NCBI GenBank assembly: GCA_025201805.1
Contig: MU619355.1
Span: forward strand, 9,287-29,512
Reading direction: 5' to 3'
From: Parasitella parasitica
Lineage: Eukaryota > Mucoromycota > Mucoromycetes > Mucorales > Mucoraceae
Length of the DNA stretch: 20,226 nt
The translations under genes and the position numbers were made by a program. Position 1 is the stretch's first letter; each line of letters begins with the position of its first letter. The notes under the pieces were generated by a model. It had not been told where the DNA came from. It made no database searches and saw only the letters and a list, made by a program, of their open reading frames with translations. Of the stretch, positions 1-7,981 are shown in pieces.

Positions 1-20
1 ATGGTAGTACCTGATGACGA

Positions 21-451
21 GTATTAAATGACACCTCCGAACTAGAGTATAAAGCTCTGTCCCTAATCATCAACAGCCACAAAGACCTCTTTTTCACCAG
101 GGTCGACTCCCCATTTTTACAGCGATTCCCATTCCTTTGGTCCAAAGTCTTGTAAAGAGAATCAGTCGAGACGATCTTAAAAAACTGCAAACGAGGTTGC
201 AAAGCCATTAGTCATAAAGCTGTTTTGGAATACCTAGCGCCTGTAATGATAAAACTAGAACGTCAGTTCCAAATCAATATACAGGTAGGTAAATCATGTG
301 CATACTGGAAAAATCAAAGATATCGAAATTGGGAGGATTTCCATTGGGTGGAATAGGCGCGGACTGGGTTGTTCCAAGTCTAGCAAGTTTTGATCAATGC
401 GAATGTACGTTCGAGTGTATCCTGAACAAGGAAAAATTGTTGAATAATTGA
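21..451 (+). pseudogene. Decayed protein-coding relic at the left edge
   Basis: Codons read from position 21 stay open in one frame to a TAG at 354-356, apart from a single in-frame TAA at 153-155. The residues look protein-like (for example LEYLAPVMIKLERQFQI and YWKNQRYRNWEDFHWV). Around position 345 the coding-like signal moves to another frame, which starts at ATG 296 and runs to TGA 449-451 (GGIGADWVVPSLASFDQCE). No intron of the size used elsewhere in the window (51-80 nt) removes either break: the GT...AG pairs spanning them are about 14 and 35 nt. I read this as a gene fragment with one nonsense and one frameshift lesion, possibly continuing left of the window. I do not recognise the family. 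It could instead be chance open frame. Confidence 0.4.
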
Positions 452-691
452 ATGAATCATCCTTTTTTATACACACGTAGATCTACGTTTGTAGTCAAAG
501 AGTATTTAAAATTTGATTATCAAGAAGTGAATAGCATAAAGTGTGTTTAAACTTTCATTAAAATTAATGTTATATCCAATGTTCGTAATTTGACAAAATC
601 TGAAATCAAGGTTCCTGTTGTGTTTACTTTTATTTCTGAAACGTTTTTCTCATGCTTTGAAAAAACAGCAAATAAAAAATTAGATAATCCC

Positions 692-697
692 TTTATT
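692..697 (-). terminator. Polyadenylation signal overlapping the phospholipase stop codon
   Basis: On the minus strand the gene ends CAATAAAGG, so the AATAAA hexamer overlaps the TAA stop (693-695). A canonical signal this close implies a very short 3' UTR, or a different, unrecognised signal further downstream. Confidence 0.4.
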
Positions 698-3384
698 GAC
701 TGTTGATAGTGTTTGATTTATTTTCTTCTTGCTGTGAATGGTGTTGGTAGATTTCTCGAATCAAGAAACCGGCAACATCGACATCCTGCCAATACGACAT
801 GTGTACACTCAATGCACTTAGATATGCATTTTCCAACAGCCCTTCCTGTAGATAAAAATCCACTCTTCCAGTGCAGTTTAAAAGCTTGAGTTTAGAGGCA
901 CTTTTAGCGTTGGCTCGAGTGGTCATGATGTCTGGATCTGTTTGAGATTGCCACTCCTGCAGCTCAGAGCCTGCGTATTCCAATGGTTTCGAAAATCCCA
1001 AACCACGCATCAATAAGCTACTAGTGAACCCTGTCTTGATAGATTCAAACATGGCACCAGCTCGATTAGCAAGGTCACTGCCAGCATTAAAGCCAGCATC
1101 AAGCATGCTTTTGAGGCCGCCTTTGATATACGGAATAGGGACAGGCTTCAATTTAGCACCATAATGTCGAACTACCAAAGGCTCCAATCGATATGCCACA
1201 GGGTCAGATTTGTGGAAAATGTTGTATATATTGTCAGCGGCGGGATATACAAAGGATACGGGGTTGTCATTGTTTTGTTTTGGTGGTGGTTCAGTCAATG
1301 CTTTACGAGAAACCATTTTATTCCCTCGTAAAAGCATGATCATACCTAACGGAGAACCCAATGCAAAGTAGTTTTTTACTGGAAAATTCAAAGTGGCCAG
1401 GCGTTTTTCATTGTAGGCAGATGTGTCTTGCATACTGGACTTCTGTATGTTTGAAAATGGCTGTACACTTAGAATGTCAAACCCTAACAAAGACTAGCAT
1501 GTTTGGGCCGTTAGTACGAAAGCAACGGGCATTGCAAAACCTATACCTACACCTAAGGAATGAGCTATAATGGTTACCTGACCATTGTTTCTTAAGAAGT
1601 ACGGGTTTCTTTCAACGAATAACTTGTAGACACGATTGATCTCTTTGGTAACTACGTGTATCATTAAATCATGATATTTGCTGGTCATGTACAAAGGAAC
1701 TATGCATATTTAAGTAAAGTATAAAATGTGATTACTTTACGCAGTAACTTACTATCAAGGAACACATCCGACACTAATGTTCTGATATTGGGAGCGCCTT
1801 CTAACGTAATTTCATCTAAAGTAGGGCAACCATCATCTTCTTCTGAAATGCCAATATCTGATTCTAATTTTACTTGATCATCTGTGTCGTCTGTCCCGAA
1901 TAAAATTCCTTTCCTCCAAAGAATTGGCAATACTTGGATTCCATTAGGACGGTCTAGGGGTCCTGTTCCTGACACTGCAATTGGCCAAGTTGATTTTATG
2001 GTTTTACGCAAAACATTGACATCTAACGCAAATTAGTACATGCACGGATTATCCATAGGCATATACTACGTACCATGCACAAAATTTTGGCCCATACGCT
2101 CAGACATTTGCTGCCCAATACTACGTAGTAACAACAATTTTGTTCAATATCAACTATGCAAATACAAATATTATGTTTCTTACCCATGGATGACAAAGAC
2201 TATCTGGTCAATATTTCGCACATCTTCTTCGCTATCTTCATTCTCATAGTCCTCGGCACGCTGCTGTATCATCTCTTTTTCCTCTAATTCTTTCTTTTTT
2301 TGAGGTGAAATATTTCTCGACAAGTCTCCTGAATCATTTGAAAGTCGAGGCTTGTCCTCGTCTACGCCCAAGTGTAACGTTTTATTCGTTTTATTCGCAT
2401 CTTCTTCTACTGATTTGACCTTTTTCACTTCTCGCTCTTTCTTTGCGGTTTCATTTTCTACCTCGTTATGCCCACGAAGCAACTTGATGCCACCCAGATT
2501 TTGGTTATTTGTTAGTTTTTCTAAAAAGCTTTTTGCAATTTTTGCTGGAGCCGTATCACTTAGGATTCATTAATATACATGTGTGTGGTTGTGATGATGA
2601 TGATTTTGTTTTTTGACTTACTATAATAACCAGGCTTGCGTTGGGCTAGAATACACAACATATTGTCCCAAGTAAGGTCCAAGGAGATACTCTTTTTGCC
2701 CTTCGTCCACTTTTATTTCAGCAGCTTGCTTTTTTGGTGCTTCCTTGGCTTTTTCTACTTGGCCTATATCCCTTTCCTTATCGCCCATGGTCGCTGCTGT
2801 CTCTTCAGGTTCTGATTTGATTGGTTCGTGTTTACTGTTACCATACAGTAAGTAATTTTTCGGCTGTCCCTTGCCTACAAAGATCACTTACCGATAACCT
2901 TCTTCAACTTGTTTTGCCATATTCTCTTCACATGGTAACCACTTTGAATCTGCTTGCATAAACCATGTGGCTCGACGTACTTCGAATATAGGGCCTTCCC
3001 AATAGACTGGGCTAATTTCTCTTTTGTGGATATCAACCTGAAATAAATGATCTTCATTTACGGATACTACTTTTGTGCCATTTTCGAATGCTATTTCTAG
3101 TTCTGTGTTGTCACGTTTGGAAAAGGGAACCCAATTTTTTGGATTATTGTTGGAAGAAGTTGAGTCAGGAGATATGCTGGAGTTTTTAAGGCTGGTGAAT
3201 GTCTTGTTTCTTTTCGCTTTTCGTATGGCAATAGGATCCACAATAGGCTTGTCGATAGCGTGAAACCTACCAAGATAAATAAAAGTCTAAACCACCGAGT
3301 CTACTTTCGAATTGTTAACGGTGATTTTTACCAATGAGCCACCAGTATTGGTGTTTGGAAGGTTTTGTCCTTTGACTCTGTCAT
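693..3384 (-). CDS. DDL1: DDHD-domain phospholipase A1 (PA-PLA1 family), 8 exons
   Basis: Exons on the minus strand are 3384-3332, 3266-2892, 2834-2622, 2558-2184, 2120-2074, 2022-1753, 1699-1551 and 1493-693. They join in frame to 760 aa, close to yeast Ddl1 (about 715 aa). Introns are 51-65 nt with GT...AG ends; two contain TACTAAT or TACTAAC. The start ATG has an in-frame TAA immediately upstream. Residues about 1-240 form the N-terminal part with TPILVAHWFHAIDKP. An acidic/basic low-complexity stretch follows, then HGIGQQMSERMGQNFVHD and the esterase elbow AHSLGS with nucleophile Ser492; the first position of GxSxG is Ala. The DDHD domain spans about residues 535-745, with FHKSDPVAYRLEP (Asp591), GRVDFYLQ (Asp706) and HMSYWQDVDVAG (His725, Asp731/733). 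The family hydrolyses fatty acyl chains of phosphatidic acid and other phospholipids at membranes; the exact substrate is inferred. The exon 2/3 junction (intron 2891-2835) removes an in-frame TAA at 2890-2888. Confidence 0.93.
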
Positions 3385-3927
3385 TTATAATGAGCAAAAG
3401 AAGAATGCTTCTATGGGATATGATGCCATATTTGAAAATCATGCCTGAGGGAGTTCAAATAAACATCACCTGAAAATTGATTTTCACTTTTTTTGTCGTG
3501 TTAGGATCACCACTTTTTATTTTTCGATTAAGCCTAAGCAGACTACCGCGATCCGAACTTGATACAATTTGCTGTCCATGACTTTTTGAGCTGATCCGAC
3601 TGAACTCATGGTGGGGGGGGGGAGCTGTGGGTATCTGCTTCATTATCTACGCAAAAAAAAACTGAGGGTTCTTTTGCTCATTTGACATTTCATGATTAGG
3701 CTTTGAAACTGCATGAATTGGGTTGCATTAATGTTTTTAATGATTTTTTGCTTTGGAGATTAAAAATTAGACATTGTTGAGAAAAGAGTGCTACGAGATA
3801 GTTGGTTTGACGATTATATATGACAATAGATTTGGAAAACAAAAAAAAGGGTAATATAAATAGGTAGAGTTTCTTTTTTTCTGTTTAGATTTTCTCTTTG
3901 CTGAAATTAGATTTATAAAAGGAAAAG
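3385..3927. other. Spacer between NF-YA 3' end and phospholipase start
   Basis: Apart from the unresolved 62-codon frame at 3455-3643, this spacer holds AT-rich sequence. It should contain the NF-YA 3' UTR and the phospholipase promoter, since both genes run on the minus strand. No AATAAA is visible just beyond the NF-YA stop. No RNA gene or mobile element was seen. Confidence 0.5.
3455..3643 (-). other. Short open frame upstream of the phospholipase, status unresolved
   Basis: A 62-codon frame starting MKQIPTAPPPHHEF lies about 70 nt upstream of the phospholipase ATG on the same strand. Its composition (basic, Ser/Arg-rich, SLLRLNRKIKSG) looks coding-like and it ends at a plausible donor, CAG|GTGATG. 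I could not join it in frame to the phospholipase first exon: the only acceptor between the upstream TAA and the coding start region has the wrong phase. It may be a small separate gene, an upstream ORF or an alternative first exon, or it may not be translated. A run of ten G on the plus strand (CCC Pro codons on the coding strand) makes the frame sensitive to sequencing slips. Confidence 0.2.
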
Positions 3928-4654
3928 CTAACTGAATCCACTGCTAAAGTTACTTTGAGCTGGAGGAGCTGGAGGAGCTGGAGGAGTAGGATTTGCCCAA
4001 TTTTGCTTCTGTTCGGATTGGCTAATTGCTGCAGGCTTTGATTCCGCTTCGATAGTATCGGGAGATGATTGTCCAGGCAGTTTACCAGTTCTTTCCAGTT
4101 CTTCTACTTCCTTAGCAGCTACATTTATGATGAATTTATGATCCAATGCATAGAACAAAGAAATAAAACTTACTCAAGAAACGGCCGCCTGGACCACGAG
4201 GTCTGCGCATGGCATGCTTGTGTCTGCTTTCATGGAGATACGGCTTTCTTGCTCTACTCAATTTGTTCAATTCCTCCAACTTTGCACGAGCAGCTCTACG
4301 TTTTAAAATTCGATGATATTGCTTTGGATTGACGTATAACGGCTCTTCTGAAGTCTGAACAGCAGCCTGTGTTGGGGGCGCTGTAGCTGCTGCTGCATCC
4401 ATGGGTCTAAAGCCTAGATTTTGGGGTGAAGGAGGAGAATGACCTATAGATTGCTATTTTACATGTTATTAAGCCTCTGGGGAAATTACCAAAAATGATA
4501 ATGTTACCATAGCATAAGGCGGCTGTGCTGCTACTTGGGAAGGGTACATATGCTGTCTTGGATCATGAGCTGAATGCATATCAATGCTGGGCGGGTAACC
4601 TCCGTTGTACACTTCATGTGGAGGGTATTGGTGTGGTTGGTGTGAATCTGTCAT
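3928..4654 (-). CDS. HAP2: NF-YA / HAP2 subunit of the CCAAT-binding transcription factor, 3 exons
   Basis: Exons on the minus strand are 4654-4508, 4453-4174 and 4118-3928. They join in frame to 205 aa; the introns are 54 and 55 nt. The conserved core is complete. [20 protein letters not shown] is the helix that docks on the NF-YB/NF-YC histone-fold dimer. After a short linker, [20 protein letters not shown] plus GGRFL is the second helix and loop that read CCAAT in the minor groove. The second splice junction reconstitutes GGRFLTAKEVEEL, which matches the family and supports the model. The N-terminal exon is rich in His, Pro and Tyr. The C-terminus carries a 9-bp tandem repeat (3961-3985) encoding PPAPPAPPA. 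The protein should act in the nucleus as the DNA-reading subunit of the HAP/NF-Y complex. An additional 5' non-coding exon cannot be excluded. Confidence 0.95.
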
Positions 4655-5150
4655 ATTACTGTTTTAGATTGGCGTTACTCAAAAGAAAGGATAAAAAGGA
4701 TTGGTCAAAATATGAAAGCTTTTTATACACAATGGAAGGAAGAATCAAATAAAGATGACGTCTTGGCCAGCTTTTGTGGAGATTTGTCTCATATAGAAAC
4801 TATGAATCATGTCAGCTTATTGTCTTTATTCTACGCCCATCATATCATAGGATGTGCATCAGAAATACATTATATTGTAGGAGAAATCCACCGAAACAAG
4901 ACATCCCTAATGTCAACCCCATGTATTCTCAGGCTGTGTAATAAGTCTTTACCGTTTATAAATCAACCGTTCAATTGTGTGATTAACCGACCGTTAAGAT
5001 TGAGCTTAGACCTACCATCATTATAGCTCTATGGTTGGCGTCCAACGTATGATGGTCTTTACAAAGATGACTAGCGTCAGATTTGATGATAAATCCCACA
5101 GAAAGATTCATGTCATGAACAAATACATTGTCCCATTCAACAATTTGAGT
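4655..5150. other. NF-YA upstream region, no gene recognised
   Basis: This stretch holds the NF-YA promoter/leader and then about 450 bp of AT-rich sequence. A plus-strand frame at 4712-5026 (104 codons) has no recognisable domain, and it overlaps the NF-YA upstream region. Short repeats of the type ACCGTT occur at about 4951-4996. I see nothing else to annotate. Confidence 0.4.
4668..4704 (-). promoter_or_regulatory. Two CCAAT boxes 32 bp apart upstream of NF-YA
   Basis: The minus strand reads GCCAATC at the CCAAT of 4668-4672 and GACCAATCC at the CCAAT of 4700-4704. They lie 14 and 46 bp upstream of the NF-YA ATG, in the same orientation, and 32 bp apart, about three helical turns. Because the gene itself encodes the CCAAT-reading subunit, autoregulation is plausible. 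The transcription start is unknown, so the boxes could instead fall within the 5' UTR. Confidence 0.4.
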
Positions 5151-5266
5151 CTAGATATGCTTAGAAATACTGCCGCTAGATTCTGCTTCTTCGTCAAGCT
5201 TCTTTTTCATTTTGGCTACTTGATTCTCTGCTTCATATTTTCTTTTTTGAAAAGCAGCCACTTCCA
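5151..5266 (-). other. Coiled-coil exon-like fragment
   Basis: On the minus strand, after an acceptor-like TTACCACAG at 5275-5267, an open segment encodes 37 residues. It includes AAFQKRKYEAENQVAKMKKK followed by LDEEAESSGS, and ends at TAG 5153-5151. The Lys/Glu heptad-like composition is typical of a coiled coil and unusual for random AT-rich sequence. I could not connect it with confidence to an upstream exon: a T11/A12 run at about 5341-5351 breaks the frame of the nearest candidate. It may be the 3' end of the relic at 5495-5900 or an independent remnant. Confidence 0.3.
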
Positions 5267-5494
5267 CTGTGGTAACAATGAAAATAATATATATCCCCTT
5301 CTTCTTCATGTCTTTCTACCTGCAATGAAAAAAAACTCTTTTTTTTTTTTTGGGAAGGAAAGATCAGGATCTTTTGTAAGAGGTATCGCTGTAGGATACA
5401 GCATTTTGAGGACAGAGAGGCAATAGATGATTTATATCCATTTAGGGTATGAGGTGAAAAATGATAAAAAAGCACACATTATTTATGGATATCA

Positions 5495-5900
5495 GGATAG
5501 CTGCAAGTAAAGAGCACGAAATTTGCCGTTCTTTAATTCTGATAATTTAGTAGTTCTAATTTGTCACTTGGTCAGATCCTCAAAGTTCTCGTTTGAATAT
5601 TTGCTGCTACCTTCAAAATCTACACTAAAACCTATTTCGCTTCGGATCACACAATTGCAAAGCGTAACTACTTGAATGTTATCCAAATAAAGCATGACTC
5701 AAAGAGCATTTACCACATTTTGACCTCCACTTCGGCAACATCTTGATTTATTAGGTGGATATCTCAAGACAAAATCTTTGTTTAACAGGACCGTAATGGC
5801 TTCGTAATGTTCCCACTTCTTTACCTTGAAATAAACATTGGCTACTTTCTTTATCTAAAAATAGAGATGATAAAGCTTTTGATGAGCATGGAAATGAAAC
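5495..5900 (-). pseudogene. Frameshifted gene relic
   Basis: Three consecutive minus-strand segments look protein-like but lie in three frames. Frame one (5900-5754) contains LDKESSQCLFQGKEVGTLRS followed by HYGPVKQRFCLEIS. Frame two (about 5760-5713) reads INQDVAEVEVKMW. Frame three (5698-5495) reads IRSEIGFSVDFEGSSKYSNE, then NFEDLTK, a TGA at 5566-5564, then QIRTTKLSELKNGKFRALYL and a second stop. No set of 50-80 nt introns restores a single frame. The most economical reading is a protein gene that has suffered at least two frameshifts and a nonsense change. I do not recognise the family. An alternative with a genuine short exon at 5854-5702 in frame three is possible. Confidence 0.4.
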
Positions 5901-6675
5901 TTATGTGTGGGGTACAGACAGCGAACAATACCCATTAGAGCAGCTAACTAGCTACCATCAGTAGCTGGCTCTAAAAATCGCCTAAAATGAAGATTGCAGA
6001 GCTACACATTGAATGTAATTGTTAGAAACGAGTAATTCAAAGGGCTCGCATTCATACACATGTTGATATTCTCTAAATACATTGAACAAAGATGTTTACC
6101 TTCCGGAGTTGAATTCAAACGAATAATTTTGGTCAGTGTGCAAAAGTTAATTGTGATATACACGGGTTTTGCAGATATATCTGAAATTTGTAAAATGATC
6201 AAAAAGTTGGTTGTAAACATTCAGAGCCGAAAGTTTACTTCTCATCTATGAGAAACCATTCTTCAAATTACTACTAATAGCTTATATCACGTTTTCCAAG
6301 ACATGCTCCCACCAAAATAGCGCAGAAAAGACTAGAACATTACATATTTTGACTTGCAAAGGATTCAATTTCCCAGAAAATTAGCATTTGGCAGAGCCAC
6401 TAACAAGGCCCAAGGCCAAAAACCTCAGCTCTGTAGGTGTGTATTTGCCGCTCCATGTTTTGGCCACGGTCAACTATTTTAGCTTTGTCCCGTGTTCGAA
6501 ATCCCAGATCAGTGAAGTTAATGATTTCTCCCGAAATCTGTGAATTAGAAGATCAAGTTGGCAAATTCACCAACAATATTGTCTTTCGAGAAATTCTTCA
6601 ACAACCCTAGTATTCGAAACAGTTGCTTGGCATGTAGAATGAGATATCCCGCTGCAGGCACGAGTTGTGCACCTT

Positions 6676-6706
6676 CTCCTCCTCCTCCTCCTCCTCCTCC
6701 TCCTCC
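6676..6706. repeat. CCT trinucleotide microsatellite
   Basis: About ten consecutive CTC/CCT units followed by a short C run. The tract opens long false frames on both strands. Confidence 0.9.
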
Positions 6707-6809
6707 CCCCTTCCCTTGGAGCGAAGGTCGAAAAATCATCGTGGAGACAGTTCGTTTCTGTTTTGAAGTATTGATGTACGTAAATGACCGCACGAATTTA
6801 TTTTCTTAA

Positions 6810-6817
6810 ACTATACG

Positions 6818-6870
<53 letters not shown>

Positions 6871-6904
6871 TGTAAAGTTTTTCTTTATTGACTATACAAA
6901 CTTT
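6810..6904. repeat. T49 tract flanked by near-identical 14-bp direct repeats
   Basis: ACTATACGAACTTT at 6810-6823 runs into 49 uninterrupted T (6821-6869), then a 21-bp spacer (6870-6890), then ACTATACAAACTTT at 6891-6904, with one mismatch between the repeats. On the minus strand the spacer includes AATAAAG just before the poly(A). The arrangement resembles an A-tailed insertion between target-site duplications, but almost no body remains. Confidence 0.7.
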
Positions 6905-7137
6905 ATTGAAGTTTTTTTCCTCAACAGGTGTGCGAAAAAGTTTCTGAAAAAGGTATAAATAACATTGAATTGAGGTTATTTTGCCTTTGGCATCGGTGCT
7001 GCAACAGAAACTAGGAACATTTACTATTAATAAACGGTCGAAATCCACTAGCTTCCTCTTTCTCTCTCTCTCTCTTTCTATCATTGAACAGCACTGCCAT
7101 AATATCAAGCACTAATATTTTTCCCTGCAGCTAATTT

Positions 7138-7233
7138 ATGAATCAAACCGTTATTAACAAAGACAACGCTAAATCTAATGACTCTGGTTGCAATTTACTA
7201 CAGCCCAGCTTCAACCAGCTCTACTCTTACTAG
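7138..7233 (+). other. Upstream ORF overlapping the 7178 start
   Basis: A 31-codon frame (MNQTVINKDNAKSN...) begins 40 nt upstream of the main ATG, in a different frame, and ends inside the main coding region. If transcribed it would reduce initiation at 7178 unless bypassed by leaky scanning. Its TTT at -3 to -1 is a poor initiation context, whereas the main ATG has C at -3, also weak. Confidence 0.3.
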
Positions 7234-7981
7234 CTCCAAGATCAAGACACTGACCACTCATTCAAATTTTGCTAATAAATGGAAAAGGGGAATTGCACTG
7301 CTATCTTCCAAATATAATCACAAAAGAAAAATCCAGTGTTCTCCTACAACAGCTGCGGCCGCTACCGAGAAAATTCTCTGCCATATAAACAGCAACAATC
7401 ATGACAGTAATATCAAATGCGAAGATCTCACAGCAAAGGAATTTGCAAAGATGGCAGGAATTAAAATAAAGTCAGATGAAGATGCCGATTACGTCGAACT
7501 GGATGATGAAATCACAGAGTATATATCAGTAACGACTGCACCAGCACATCAGCAACAACATTACCTAGCAGCCTCTATTATTGATGAACCTATGACGACT
7601 CAAATGACATCTGTTTCTACAGGTACAGCACTCTCTAGTAAAAGTTGCCACCAAATTTGGGATTCAGATTTTTGGCAGTGTAACATGGATAACAACAAGA
7701 AAACCAAAACAAATACGACACCGAGCACCACGAAAACAACGAATACTGACAATAACAACGATACCCTGTTTTTATCAAAGCTTCGCTCCTCCTCTTCAAC
7801 TATGGATAGCGATAGTTTGACGGTACCTGGCGTGATTCAGAAGGGTAGGTTTAAAATTGTTGTGGGACAAGATGATTGCTCTGAGCCTGTTACCCAGCAC
7901 CATCATGTCGTACTTGAATGGAAGCGCAAAAGATCTGACTCTTCCACCAATTCAACAACCAAAAAGAAACAGCCCATGTAA
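7178..7981 (+). CDS. Unknown Ser/Thr/Asn-rich protein with a conserved-looking basic tail
   Basis: A single uninterrupted frame of 267 codons with no family I can name. Most of the protein is low-complexity and probably disordered (Ser, Thr, Asn, Lys). Three islands look constrained: LTAKEFAKMAGIKIKSDEDA around residues 84-103, VPGVIQKGRFKIVVG at about 216-230, and VVLEWKRKR at about 244-252, next to a Lys-rich end that could serve as a nuclear localisation signal. No signal peptide or membrane segment is visible. The start is uncertain: an ATG at 7138 opens an overlapping frame that stops at 7231-7233, so it is either an upstream ORF or the remnant of a different first exon. A CT-rich tract about 100 bp upstream fits a fungal promoter or leader. 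No intron is needed. I infer a real gene from length and composition; no function is proposed. Confidence 0.7.
   Translation: MTLVAIYYSPASTSSTLTSSKIKTLTTHSNFANKWKRGIALLSSKYNHKRKIQCSPTTAAAATEKILCHINSNNHDSNIKCEDLTAKEFAKMAGIKIKSDEDADYVELDDEITEYISVTTAPAHQQQHYLAASIIDEPMTTQMTSVSTGTALSSKSCHQIWDSDFWQCNMDNNKKTKTNTTPSTTKTTNTDNNNDTLFLSKLRSSSSTMDSDSLTVPGVIQKGRFKIVVGQDDCSEPVTQHHHVVLEWKRKRSDSSTNSTTKKKQPM

Larger units (their letters stand above)
5901..7137. other. Gene-free spacer with repeats
   Basis: No convincing gene was found. Open frames at 6545-6793 (-) and 6558-6809 (+) are carried by a CCT/AGG microsatellite and translate to poly-Gly or poly-Pro. The frame at 6806-7108 (-) is carried by the long T tract (poly-Lys). 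A CT-rich tract at about 7054-7082 precedes the next gene by roughly 100 bp and may belong to its promoter or leader. Confidence 0.5.

Noticed and set aside
4712-5426. Two plus-strand frames (4712-5026 and 5031-5426)
   Set aside because: No domain, signal or splice support; one overlaps the NF-YA upstream region and the other opposes the coiled-coil fragment.
6487-6505. GTCCCGTGTTCGAAATCCC resembling a tRNA T-arm / B box
   Set aside because: The arms flanking TTCGAAA do not pair as a T-stem and no A box or acceptor stem is found upstream, so no tRNA or SINE head is supported.
6545-6809. Open frames on both strands with poly-Pro or poly-Gly
   Set aside because: Both exist only because a CCT/AGG microsatellite lacks stop codons; the flanks show no domain or splice context.
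6806-7108. Minus-strand frame with a long poly-Lys run
   Set aside because: Produced by translating the T49 tract; the rest has no recognisable content.
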